A DNA stretch of 64,000 bases from Dermanyssus gallinae (lineage: Eukaryota > Arthropoda > Arachnida > Mesostigmata > Dermanyssidae). Positions within the stretch are counted from its first letter, which is position 1; the number at the start of each line of letters is the position of its first letter. The notes below the pieces were generated by a model. The model did not search any database. It was not told the origin of the DNA and saw only the letters and a program-made list of their open reading frames with translations. Shown one piece after another: positions 48,906 through 58,650 of the stretch. Location of the stretch: positions 108,501 to 172,500 of the forward strand of contig QVRM01006573.1 in NCBI GenBank assembly GCA_003439945.1. Reading direction: 5' to 3'. The position numbers were made by a program, and so were the translations under genes.

Positions 48906-51761
48906 TCACGGATGTTTGTGGGGCAGGTGTTTAATAGTTTTATGAAGTGGGTGAATTGCTGTTCGGCGCACTGTTTCCGTTCGTGTGTATTCTATGTTAA
49001 TTTTGTCATTTTGCCGTCTTCTCGTTGAATAGCTGTGTGTAGGTCTATTTCTATTTTGGATTTCACACCCGGTTTCTGTTTCTTTAAGAAGGAAGAAAAT
49101 AAGTACGGATTCGGCGTAGAGCTGACGAAAAGGAATTATTTTGAGTGTTTGCATCAGGGGAGCTGCACTAGTTATGGCGCTAACACCGGCGATTAGTCGC
49201 ACGGCTTTTTTTTGCAAGATCATCAGCGGTTTCAGTATAGTAGGGAAGGTTCCACCAAACACGACGATTGCGTATCTAAAATAAGCTTCAATAAGTGCTT
49301 TATATAATTCTAGTTTGAATTTAGTCGTAGCAGACGAACGTATTTGACTGAGGACTGCAATGCCTTTTCGGATTTTGCGGGCGGTGTGGTCTACGTGTGA
49401 GTTCCATGTTAAATTACTGCTTATTATCACTCCAAGATATTTAATTGTGTCTGTTTTTTGTATAAATGGGCAGTTGCATGTTGTGTTTGGTATGTGATTG
49501 TGTAGTTGGATTTTGTCAGGTACAGTCAGGTTGCGGCGACATTTTAAATTAAAGTGCATAAATTTTGTCTTGTTGTGGTTTATTACAAGCCCGTTTGTTT
49601 TCATCCAGTTTCCTACCTGCCTCAGCCCTTGTTCAACGTGGTGTCGGTCGTGATAAAGGTTTTGTCTATATACGAGTGCAGTATCGTCTGCGAACATATA
49701 TTTGGTTGATCCGTCGTGTAAGTGGAAAATATCATTACAGTACAGTATGTATAGCAGTGGCCCGATCACGCTTCCCTGGGGGACCCCGAAGGGTCTTAGA
49801 TCTATCTCTGAAGAATCACTATTATATGAATAAGTTTGTTTCCTGCAGTGAAGATACGTGGCGATTACGTTTAATGCTCGCGAAGTGATTCCCATATTTG
49901 AAATCTTTTTTAGGAGACGGTTGTGCGGTAAGGTATCAAATGCACGTGAGAGATCGAGAAATACTGCCACGGGTCGGTTTCCTTTGTCCACTTCCGAGGC
50001 TATCATTTCTTGTATTGCTATTAGTGCTGATTGTGTACTCTTGCCAGCTCTAAAGCCAAACTGATTTTTGTGTAATATGTTGTTTTCATGCAGGTGCTGT
50101 TTTATCCGCTTGGCTATTAGTTTCTCAATTAACTTACCAATAGTGCTTAATAGAGATATGGGTCTAAAGTTGTCGATATCTTGTTTGTTACCTTGTTTGT
50201 GTACGAGCACCAATTCCGATCGCTTTAAGGCCATTGGAAATTGCCCTTGTGAGAATATAGCGTTTGTTAGTTTCAAGACGATATATGTGAATGTCTCGTT
50301 TTGCTGTTTAATGATGTTGTTTGTTACTTGGTCGTATCCTGGTGCCTTATTAATTTTTAGGTGTTGTATTTCTCCATGTACTTCTTCCTTGGTTGCCGGT
50401 GCAAAAGAGCGCAATGGCTCGCTGAAGGTGTATGTAGGCAGGCTGTTGTTGGCTGATGTTTGTCCGGTTGACAAACTCAGACGCTCACCGACTGTAGCAA
50501 AGTGCAAGTTGACTTTTTCTACTTTCGCTTTCATTGACGGTAGGCTTTCACATACCGACAGTGTGTTTGGGTCAAGTTTGTCGGCGCGACGGTGGCCCCT
50601 TATGTATTCGTTGATAACTCGCCAGTCTTTTTTCTTGTCCCCGACAAACTTTGCCTTGAAGTAGGCATCCTTTGCGTGTCTTAGTTGTAACTTAATTTGG
50701 TTTCTAAGCCGGCAGTGTTCCTGTTTTAGGCCTGGGTTTATTTTAGTTCTTTCGAAAAGGCTGTCTCTTTCTCTCATTTTTTTTAGTATGCTCGATGTTA
50801 TCCACGGCTTGAGGATGGTCTTTTTTGCGCGTGTATGACCTTCTTTTGTATAGTATGTGGCTTTTTGCTGGCATGTTTGTAGTGAGGCCTGGATGATCTT
50901 ACATATTGCTTCTGGGTTCTCTTCATGACCTAATAAATCGATCCACTTGATTTTCCGCACTTCATTCGCAAATTTCTTGCTGTTTATGGATTTGGGTGGT
51001 GTCCGGTTTTTTTGTTGTTTAAATGTGGTTGATGTTATGTCTAGCGTTAGCAGAATAGCACGGTGATCAGACACGCCTCTGGTACTTTGTAACTCGATAT
51101 GAGCAACATCGATTGATCTCGTTTTTGTCAGTACATGATCGATTGTAGTGGCGCTATCTGCCGTAACTCTTGTGTGGTCTGTTTTTTGTAGTATAAAACC
51201 TTCTTCTGACAGGGTGTCCATGTACGTCGTGCTGATTTCTGATGATTTGCTAACATCAATGTTTGAATCTGTAAGAATTATTGTGTTTTGTGAATTGTCT
51301 GATTTGCACATCATTTGTAGTTCTTGAATGAACAGTTCTGGTGAAGAAAAGCTTTTGTTGGGTGACCTGTAGATGCCTATTAGTAGTAATGTTGTGTCTG
51401 TTATTGTTATTTTTACAGAGCATATATCTGCGTTTTGCATTTGTACTGCTACCTGTGTCGTATCGTATTTGTCGTTTATAAATAATGCGACTCCTCCTGC
51501 TCTGCTTTTGCTCTCAGGTGAAAAAAAGCTCTTGTAACCATCTATATGTATGCTGTTTAGGGAGTCTTCTCTCCCCCAGGTCTCCGTGAGGACCAGTGCA
51601 TCGTGTGCTGTTTTCGTTGACAACATTCCCAGGAGGAGGTCGAGATTTGCTGAAATACTTCTGATATTCAATAAATAAACTCTAAATGATTTACTGGCTT
51701 CCTTATTTATACCTACACTATTATTAAATGGATATTGTTGACATGAAACGTTTTCTTCCAT
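48906..51761 (-). CDS. Retrotransposon ORF2: apurinic-type endonuclease plus reverse transcriptase
   Basis: 951 residues, uninterrupted. Residues about 27-240 form an exonuclease-endonuclease-phosphatase domain that nicks target DNA: LNIRSIS (31-37), TETW (59-62), GGVALFIND (89-97), GIYRSPN (129-135), TDSNID (164-169, in place of the usual GDFN, but with D165 and N167 kept) and SDHR (231-234). The reverse transcriptase follows at about 510-790: NFRPISLLST (531-540), FLDLSRAFDTL (601-611), FGVPQGSVIGPLLY (658-671) and FADD (690-693). All catalytic aspartates are present. The C-terminus shows no RNase H domain that I can recognise. The ATG at 51761 starts the frame; the previous ORF ends 127 bases upstream, so translation reinitiation is plausible. 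It should act in cis with ORF1 in target-primed reverse transcription. Confidence 0.92.
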   Translation of the reverse strand: MEENVSCQQYPFNNSVGINKEASKSFRVYLLNIRSISANLDLLLGMLSTKTAHDALVLTETWGREDSLNSIHIDGYKSFFSPESKSRAGGVALFINDKYDTTQVAVQMQNADICSVKITITDTTLLLIGIYRSPNKSFSSPELFIQELQMMCKSDNSQNTIILTDSNIDVSKSSEISTTYMDTLSEEGFILQKTDHTRVTADSATTIDHVLTKTRSIDVAHIELQSTRGVSDHRAILLTLDITSTTFKQQKNRTPPKSINSKKFANEVRKIKWIDLLGHEENPEAICKIIQASLQTCQQKATYYTKEGHTRAKKTILKPWITSSILKKMRERDSLFERTKINPGLKQEHCRLRNQIKLQLRHAKDAYFKAKFVGDKKKDWRVINEYIRGHRRADKLDPNTLSVCESLPSMKAKVEKVNLHFATVGERLSLSTGQTSANNSLPTYTFSEPLRSFAPATKEEVHGEIQHLKINKAPGYDQVTNNIIKQQNETFTYIVLKLTNAIFSQGQFPMALKRSELVLVHKQGNKQDIDNFRPISLLSTIGKLIEKLIAKRIKQHLHENNILHKNQFGFRAGKSTQSALIAIQEMIASEVDKGNRPVAVFLDLSRAFDTLPHNRLLKKISNMGITSRALNVIATYLHCRKQTYSYNSDSSEIDLRPFGVPQGSVIGPLLYILYCNDIFHLHDGSTKYMFADDTALVYRQNLYHDRHHVEQGLRQVGNWMKTNGLVINHNKTKFMHFNLKCRRNLTVPDKIQLHNHIPNTTCNCPFIQKTDTIKYLGVIISSNLTWNSHVDHTARKIRKGIAVLSQIRSSATTKFKLELYKALIEAYFRYAIVVFGGTFPTILKPLMILQKKAVRLIAGVSAITSAAPLMQTLKIIPFRQLYAESVLIFFLLKETETGCEIQNRNRPTHSYSTRRRQNDKINIEYTRTETVRRTAIHPLHKTIKHLPHKHP

Positions 51762-51888
51762 GCATGTGCTATTTCCCCGAAATATGTGGTTATATCAAGT
51801 TGTCGGAACGTGAATACACTTGGTTGAGAAAAAAAGGAGACATGTATTGCATAGATTTTACAGTCTCTGTAATAGTCTGTCGTGGTGC

Positions 51889-52956
51889 TTAGTTTGTCTT
51901 CTCAGCATTCAATCTCTTGGGGTCTGAATATTTTGTAGGTGTGGTTTCAAGTGGTCTTTTTTCTCCGTTTTTCTCTGCGGTTGTGTTTTCCCGTTTTTTT
52001 TCTAAATCATTTGTGTATTCTTGTAATCCAGCCAGTGATTTGATCTGCGTCTCCTCTCCAGACTCGTGTTTAATATAGATAGAGCAGTTGTGTATGTTTG
52101 TTCTGGTGTGTATGTTATATTTGCTCTTCAGTTTATTGCATGCCACTTTTAGTTGGTATAGTTGCGGGGCGATGTTAGAGCTGGCTGTGATGGTGGTTTG
52201 AGCTGTTCCGCTGCTACAACTGCCGCCGGTGGATTCATTGTTGTTGTTTGAGGTTCCTGGTGCGGTTTGGTAGACCCCGCTAAGGGTAAGTGGTCTGGCC
52301 CTGTCTCCAATACGGTTTATGAATTTGCGGGCATTTTCTTCAGTATCGAGTGTGGCTACTATAGCGCTGTTGGCTTTTACGTAGCTTCTCCTCCTCGCTT
52401 TCACTAACGAAACGTTGTCAACACCAGCAGCACTGATCAGCTGTTTGATTAGGCTAGCAGTCGTGGCGGACGACTCCTTGGCGGGACCAGGGATGTTGTG
52501 TATAACAACATCCCGCAGTAACTGTGACTGTTCGAGTTTCAAAAGCCGCTGGCCGTCAGCGCTTTCTATTGTTTGGCTGCTTTCCACTTTGTCAAGCCGC
52601 TCTGTTAGTTTCTGCAAGTCTTCTTGAATGGTGTCAATTTGTTTCACTTTAGCAGTCATTTCTGCCATTTTTGTTGTAATTTCTGCAATATCATCGTGCA
52701 TTTTGGGAACAGTTGCAACGGCGTTTTTTATCTCCGACAGTTGATTGTGGATGGATGCTAGTGCCGCGGTAGTGGATTGTTGAGATGGTGATTGTGCGGT
52801 GCCCTCGCATACTTCGCAGAGCCACTTCCCTCGTGGTTTGGTCTCTGCAGGCAGGCCCCAGCACGTTGGATGTACAGTGGTCTTACATACCTTGCAAACC
52901 ATGAGCATATTGTCGGTGGAGCTTTTCTCGCAGCACAACTCGCACTTAAGCACCAT
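51889..52956 (-). CDS. Retrotransposon ORF1: PHD-finger, coiled-coil RNA-binding protein
   Basis: 355 residues, uninterrupted. A C4HC3 PHD-type zinc finger occupies residues 5-50 (C5, C8, C21, C24, H29, C32, C47, C50). Residues about 60-145 are heptad-rich and polar, predicted to form a coiled coil that trimerises such proteins. A DVVIHNIPG segment (about 150) begins an RRM-like or esterase-replacing region typical of CR1/L2 ORF1. The stretch LYQLKVACNKLKSKYNIHTR resembles the baculovirus FP C-terminal fold shared by many ORF1 proteins. The C-terminal 50 residues are Lys/Arg-rich, as expected for nucleic acid binding. Position directly upstream of ORF2 supports the assignment. Confidence 0.87.
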   Translation of the reverse strand: MVLKCELCCEKSSTDNMLMVCKVCKTTVHPTCWGLPAETKPRGKWLCEVCEGTAQSPSQQSTTAALASIHNQLSEIKNAVATVPKMHDDIAEITTKMAEMTAKVKQIDTIQEDLQKLTERLDKVESSQTIESADGQRLLKLEQSQLLRDVVIHNIPGPAKESSATTASLIKQLISAAGVDNVSLVKARRRSYVKANSAIVATLDTEENARKFINRIGDRARPLTLSGVYQTAPGTSNNNNESTGGSCSSGTAQTTITASSNIAPQLYQLKVACNKLKSKYNIHTRTNIHNCSIYIKHESGEETQIKSLAGLQEYTNDLEKKRENTTAEKNGEKRPLETTPTKYSDPKRLNAEKTN

Positions 52957-53050
52957 TTTTGTAGGTGATTTGTGTCACTTAAGGTGTCAAGAAACTTGAT
53001 TTTTCACTTTTTTCGGGGAGCCGGTGTGGTAGCGACCTACTCCGACATGT

Positions 53051-54460
53051 GTGGATGGATGAATGGAAACATAAGATAGGTAAATGACACTGCTCGTCAT
53101 CAATCAAATTATTTCACGAAACTCTACAGAAGTGAAGCGACAAACCCTACGTTTATGACGGGGATAGCAACTCTTAAAGTATTCGCTCTTTGCAGGCAAC
53201 ACCTTGGACCCACTCGGGCGACTAAAGGTCGACTTCTACGCTGCTTCCATCAAATCTTGTGGCAACCTACTCACGAAGCGGGGGCACGACAATGACGGTT
53301 GACTTTGTCGATGAGAAATGTTACAATGGGTCAGCAAAATTGTATTCGTAGAAGTCGCATTTGCACGAGCGCTACGGCGGGATCGATATAAGGCCGAGGG
53401 CAGCGGATACATCGAGGCTTATAAGCACGAGTGGCAGATACAGCTTTCTGTTGCGAGGATGCAATATGCGCCGCATGCAGCCCTGGCGATGGGCAAAAAG
53501 CTAACGCTCCGTCCTCAGTGCTTACTGTCCTCGGCACTTAAATTAAGAAAAAACATGAGAAACACGGAATTAACGGCACAGATATGAGTGCTGGATCATT
53601 CCTTTAATGATACGCACTTGATCATCGGCCACGACAAAAAGGAGCTAAAAAGAGCTACCGAATACGAAAGAGATTATGAATAACCAGTCATCATCTGCAA
53701 ATTTGCAGGAAATGGGTTTCCATGCATTCATGGTCATTGTGCAAATGAACACGCACGCTGAGCAAGTAAATCTTATCTAATTAGCCACACACTATGCTTC
53801 CATTAAGTAACCAAATCTCAAAGTATAAATCGCTTTTGAGAAACGTACCGTCGAACAAATGTGCGACAGACAAATTATATTTATTGATAACGAACCTCAG
53901 CTCATGGCGTGAGTATTTAAAGATGTTTAAGTCGTAAAAGAAACATAAAGCTAGTCAACCTAGTTGATTTGCCGCAAACGAGTGTTATGAAAACAGGTCT
54001 TTTTTAAAGGAGATTTCTTCAAGTTCTAGCCAGGGTCCCTAAATACAGGATAAACAAGCTCTATGGACAGCAGTGTTATTTAACAATTCTTTTTTTTAAC
54101 TGTTGAACATGCACCAAGGAACTACAAGACAGAATATACAACAATGATTGGCATACCTTGTATATCACATTTTATACTAGGTACATAAACGTTAGTTGAT
54201 AAATCCACACATTGTTCATGCAGGTCCCTAAGTTTGGCTAACTATATATTTTCAACCAATAGCGGAAATAACCAAAGGAAGACCACGTCAGATATGTGAG
54301 CGAGGGACAGAGGGAGAAAGAAAGCGTAGAACGTCTGTAGTAGCAGGATTTACTGCGCCACGACATGTACGTACATTCGCTATGTATCACGTATCTACCT
54401 GGCGCACCTGCCACGTGCCAGGGCCAACCCGTTGGACGAGGTGTTAGAGACGCCTCGGGA
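53051..54460. other. No recognised gene
   Basis: Upstream flank of the intact retrotransposon. An 89-residue plus-strand ORF at 53318-53587 is moderately GC-rich but matches no family I know. The rest is AT-rich and featureless. Confidence 0.4.
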
Positions 54461-54494
54461 CGACACGGTGTGCTGCCAGCAGCACACCGTGTCG
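54461..54494. repeat. Near-perfect 34-bp palindrome (16-bp arms)
   Basis: Arms CGACACGGTGTGCTGC (54461-54476) and GCAGCACACCGTGTCG (54479-54494) are exact reverse complements separated by two bases. Could extrude as a cruciform or form a hairpin in RNA. It is not adjacent to a recognised transposon end. Confidence 0.95.
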
Positions 54495-54969
54495 AGACAT
54501 CGAGACAAATTGACGTTTACGCGGAACCACTGTGAAATAATGTGTCTCCTCATGGGAGAGCAGCACATTCAGCTCTTATCGCAGCGGAAGTACAGACATT
54601 GACAGCGCTGTGCGGTTGTGCCAGGTATAGCTGCCTTTTCTGCTATCCTCCAACTGCTTACACTGCTCGGGCGTGTGGTAATTTGATAGGCGACCAAGCA
54701 TCCCCTAGCGAAGTCTGTAAAAGCGCCGTTATCGGGTTGGGCCGCAAACGCCGGTATTGCCAAGATAGGCTTGACTGCCGTATGACCTCACGATACGGAT
54801 CTTTGCAAGCCAACCACTGTGCGAGCGAGTGGGTAGTGGCCTCCTCTATCTGTCCCGTAGCTCGGACCTCAAACAATGGTATAGTCTTCGTTTCCTAATA
54901 CCGCTGCAACAAACGGTGCAGCTACACGGTACTACTTTTTTGACTATCGACCGCATTAAACGCAAGGCG

Positions 54970-54971
<2 letters not shown>
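54495..54971. other. No recognised gene
   Basis: A 118-residue plus-strand ORF (54542-54898) overlaps 64- and 72-residue minus-strand ORFs. None shows a known motif. The GC content is higher than in the flanks, which would suit an old retroelement or exon fragment. Confidence 0.35.
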
Positions 54972-55039
<68 letters not shown>

Positions 55040-55046
55040 ATATATA

Positions 55047-55103
<57 letters not shown>
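54972..55103. repeat. (TA)n microsatellite, about 132 bp, longest in the window
   Basis: Near-pure TA array with two slippage interruptions (TATCTA near 55037 and TATTATA near 55052). Confidence 0.96.
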
Positions 55104-55104
<1 letters not shown>

Positions 55105-55284
55105 TTAAGCAACGGGCCAAACGGCTAGCTCGCAGACTGGGCTCCGGGAGACTGGGCCTCACTTCTCAGGAAGCACCTTGAGCGCTGAATTGATTTCGCG
55201 CTCTCAAATGTCTGCGGACGGGCGATGTGAGATGGGAGCAAGGCGGCGATGCACAGGTGATGTGATGGTAGAAGTGTTTAGAGT

Positions 55285-55350
55285 CGAACCCGGTGGCGTG
55301 GTGCATTGGCTTGCGCTTTGCGACCGGAGGAGACACATAAGTTCACGGGT
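55285..55350 (+). repeat. Possible tRNA-derived SINE head
   Basis: GGTGGCGTGGTGCATTGG resembles a tRNA A box, and GGGTTCGTTTTAC, about 45 bases later, a B box. An acceptor stem pairing is not evident, so this is not an intact tRNA. A SINE origin is a weak inference. Confidence 0.3.
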
Positions 55351-55422
55351 TCGTTTTACGAAGCGATGCGAAAGCAAACCCGTGGGAGTTAAACGTTGGT
55401 TGAAAGTCAGCTTGAAAAAAAT

Positions 55423-55468
55423 AAGTTCAGCGATAAGCTAACCGTCAAGTTAGCCTATCGCTGAACTT
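55423..55468. repeat. Inverted repeat (hairpin), 20-bp stem with one mismatch
   Basis: The left arm (55423-55442) and right arm (55449-55468) pair at 19 of 20 positions around a six-base loop CGTCAA. The arms read AAGTTCAGCGATA...GCTAAC. The left arm is preceded by an A run and the right arm is followed by T residues, so the stem could extend slightly. Confidence 0.93.
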
Positions 55469-56270
55469 TTGCCGGTACGTATACCTTGTAGGTATTGTAG
55501 CGACAAGGTTGTATCGTTTGCTGTCAGCAAGCTACAGAAGCTACACGTTGTTAGGCAGTCGATCGGGGGCCTGCTAGAGTCGATTGCTTTGTGCAGCTTT
55601 GGTTCACAGTCGGTCCGGCTGAAATCCGAACTGTACGAACGTAAGTATGCACGTTTGTTGAATGAATATTTGTATGTTTGTGTGCACGGCCTAAACTTTA
55701 CGTATGTGTGTGCGTCGTGTCGTTCATCTCGTATGTCTTATAGCGCGCTTGCTCTTTGAGCCACTAAGTGTCGATGTGCCGGCGCCAACTAGATCCGAGC
55801 TGTCGCAAGCGAACGTTCTGCAACGGTCGCGGACGGCCGAGCCCCAAGTCGACTCAGCGTCTAAGTATGTTTGCATTCAGCTTCTGTGTCTGTTGCTGTT
55901 ATTTCTGTCTCTGCTGTGGCGTTGCTGTCATGTTTGTCCTGCTGCTGTCGCGTCTTCATGCAAAGCCGACGAAAATAATGTCTCTAGTAACAAGGTTTCT
56001 TCTCCGTTCGCGGCGACGGCGGCGTGCCAAGGTTTCTTCTCCGTTCCGGTTTTACGAGCAGTGCCTCCTTCCGTCACTTGGCCTCTCCTTGATCTTTTTG
56101 TTGGCCGTGTTTTAACCAAGCATCAACAGAGCAATTGTTTACACCCCGTTATGAGTTAAATAACAACAGACAGTCCGTTTAGCCCGCGAACGGCGGTCTT
56201 AACGAAATGACTCGAGACAAGGATAGTTTCGATTATTTGGAGGCTTTCTGCGTTTCATGAAACGATTTGA
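55469..56270 (+). other. Unassigned GC-moderate stretch with a 151-residue ORF
   Basis: The ORF at 55704-56159 begins MCVRRVVHLVCLIARLLFEP and includes a hydrophobic core (LLCLLLLFLSLLW) followed by a Ser/Ala/Val-rich end. A second frame is open over 55768-56115. The segment CAAGGTTTCTTCTCCGTTC occurs twice, 36 bases apart (about 55991 and 56027). I do not recognise it. It might be a host exon, or the 5' part of the retroelement whose reverse transcriptase relic follows; neither is shown by the sequence. Confidence 0.3.
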
Positions 56271-56279
56271 TTGTGTTAG

Positions 56280-56800
56280 TTGCTCTTTTGCCTGTCAGAG
56301 CGTATCAAAATGGATTGATAATTTTGTTCAATACAGAGCTCTTCTTTTGCTTTTAGTTAGTATAGATGATATTTTTATTTTACCTTAAGATCCGTTTTAG
56401 ACCGCACATTAAATAGGTATTTATGTTTGTCCGATTTAAACAGTTTTTATTTATTTATTTCAGTAGTTGTTAGAACTTGGACATTTCTTTCAGAACATTT
56501 CACTTTTTAAAGTTAGATCATTCCTGTACGCGTTATCAATGTGTATTTTGTGCCTCTGGTGTACCTCAGAGTTCTTGTCTTGGACCAATTTTATTTTGTG
56601 TTCTAATCTAAGATTTTAAAGATGTTACCAGCTAGTATTACTCACGAATTGTACGCCGACGACTTGCCTTATGGTCACTCTAGCATCAAAGAGGAGCGTG
56701 CTATATCTCAGAGTGCAATCAACGACGTATCAAAATGGTGTAAAAAAAAAATTAAGATTATATCCGGTTCAAAACTGTGCCCCAATTGATCATAATGACC
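56280..56800 (+). pseudogene. Decayed non-LTR reverse transcriptase, C-terminal half of the palm
   Basis: The frame SGVPQSSCLGPILFCVLI (about 56555-56610) matches the usual GVPQGSVLGPILF block, with the glycine of PQG changed to serine. After a stop, HELYADDLPYGHSSI (about 56645-56690) gives the YADD catalytic box, and SQSAINDVSKWCKKK follows. The order and spacing are those of Jockey/I/CR1-type enzymes. Several stops and at least one frameshift make it non-functional. No endonuclease or N-terminal fingers were found. Confidence 0.72.
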
Positions 56801-57280
56801 TCTTGTAAACTCAATCCAAGATCTTTGCGTGACCATGACTCTAGATTTTAAATCACTAATAACTAACACTAAGACATTGTTAGATCTGCCAAAAAAATAT
56901 CTGCTTGGAAATAATGCGTACAAGGCGTAGACGTTCTCATTTGATGAAACTTTGCGCCAGAGCAGTTGTATATACGGGATTTCATGGGTATATGCACTGG
57001 CATCGTGCATACAGGGTTCGGGCAGGCCAAGAGGGGGATACCGATTCTTGTTAGACCGACGATGAATAAAATGAGCGTGGGAATAGTAGCAAACAATCTG
57101 ATCGCAGCAATGTCATCTTAACTAAAAATAGTGGCCATATATGTACAACAGGCGGGGACAGAGAGAAGCGAAAGTACTAGGAAAAAGTGAGTAACAATAA
57201 AGGAGGCTGGCAAACGCCCGCATACATGGCTGAAGCATACGTGGTGAAAACAATGTTCAGTAGAGGCGGGTAGGCTAGTT
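56801..57280. other. No recognised gene
   Basis: Short ORFs only, between two reverse transcriptase relics. Part may be the thumb and 3' end of the upstream relic. Confidence 0.35.
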
Positions 57281-58060
57281 GAACATTTCAGGTAGCTATT
57301 GGCCCAGTTAGACACAACTCTCAAAGCGCCGCTGGAATACGAAGGTCCGTGGAATCAGATTACGGAGGAAATAAGGGTCTGGACATTGAAAGCAATCTTA
57401 CTCACAGGGAAGTGACAGAATCAATTGACAATGCACCACAATGGAAAGCGCAAGAGAAGGGTTTGAGAAGGAATAAACACATCAATTATAACCATGATGT
57501 TTGCACCTGCTAGCAAGCCCCATTTAATGAATGCCTAAACACGGGGGAAATTCCACAGGCCTGGAGGAAAGCGACCTTAGTGTCATTCTAATAGAAAAGA
57601 GAGTAGCAATTGAACCTGAAGCTTGGAGGGTAATAGCGTGAAAAGCTTGAAAAACTGCCTTTACAAGATATCCTCGGGAGTAATAACTAGGAGACCGGAG
57701 TCCTTCTTGGAGGGGGGGGGGTATACCGGAGAAGCAGCATGGATTTGGGAAAGGAAAAAACAATTCACAACAATTGGGGAGCTGCTATGAGTAATCTGGG
57801 ATTCGCTCTTCAGACCAAGGAGTTGTCTATTTGCTGTGTTTGTGGATTTAAAGGCAGCGTTTGACATATAATCGAGAGATAAAATAGTTGAAGCATTGGA
57901 AATATGTTAAAGAGCGCAAGAAAAATCCGTTTAATGAACGAGTTCTGCGCTATCGAATACATGCAGGAGCAGGGTTGTTCACGTGTTGGAGGGTTTGCTG
58001 CTGACGGAAGATCTGTAAAAACGATGGAATCTGAAGAAACCGTGCTTCTTTGACGCTTAA
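57281..58060 (+). pseudogene. Decayed non-LTR reverse transcriptase, N-terminal half of the palm
   Basis: Plus-strand blocks in changing frames: HREVTESIDNAPQWKA (about 57400-57445, the usual A.....N.KAPG block), GEIPQAWRKATLV (about 57545-57585), EPEAWR (about 57615), and VFVDLKAAFDI (about 57838-57872), which carries the first catalytic aspartate in its DLKAAFD box. The downstream YADD block was not found before 58.1 kb. The copy differs in sequence from the relic at 56.3-56.8 kb and seems to be a separate insertion. A ten-base G run (57712) sits inside it. Confidence 0.72.
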
Positions 58061-58650
58061 TGGCAAGCTAGCGGCGTGAGACATCGACATCTAACTACGT
58101 CTTTGCAGCCCAGAGATTTTATCACGTTCTGTGCAACGTAAAGGGTTCTCATAAGCCGCAGGAACGATGTCGATGCAAACAATGCTGGAGCAAAAGTGAT
58201 ATTTGCCACGCCGCGATATATTCGGCGGTTCGGTCCGTAGTAAAATTATTAAAACGCTAGATTGTTGGTTGTCTTGAAACATTTTGATGTAGCATAAACA
58301 CATTTACTTAGCCCGGGTATTAATAAAAATAATTACATAATTCCGGTAAAAAAAGAAGAGGTTCAAAACGGTCATATTATATGCCGATAAAAACTGTATT
58401 ACTGTAGTCAAATTGTAAACGATAGCAATATTGCTTTTTATTCAAATTTATGAAGCGGACAATTGACACAATGGGATGCGTACAGACGTTACAAGCTGCT
58501 TAATAGTCTCGACGAAAAGTAAATACTAAACTAAACTTAAATTACTTAAATAACAACTGCAATACTAAGCATAAATTACAAATTTGTTAGAAATATCTGA
58601 AAGTTCCCACTGTGACCTCTATTTCAGGCAGGTTACACAGCCTGTCATAA
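58061..58650. other. No recognised gene
   Basis: AT-rich DNA without recognised coding sequence. Confidence 0.4.

Larger units (their letters stand above)
48725..53050 (-). mobile_element. Apparently intact CR1/L2-like non-LTR retrotransposon, about 4.3 kb
   Basis: Two complete ORFs in the order ORF1 (PHD finger, coiled coil) then ORF2 (endonuclease, reverse transcriptase) lie on the minus strand, 127 bases apart. A short 5' leader precedes ORF1. About 180 bases of 3' UTR end in a short GAATGAATG run near 48725-48735; such short-repeat tails are typical of CR1/L2-group elements. Both boundaries are estimates, and target duplications could not be identified. The absence of stops or frameshifts over 3.9 kb contrasts with every other retroelement in the window and implies recent insertion. 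Confidence 0.85.
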
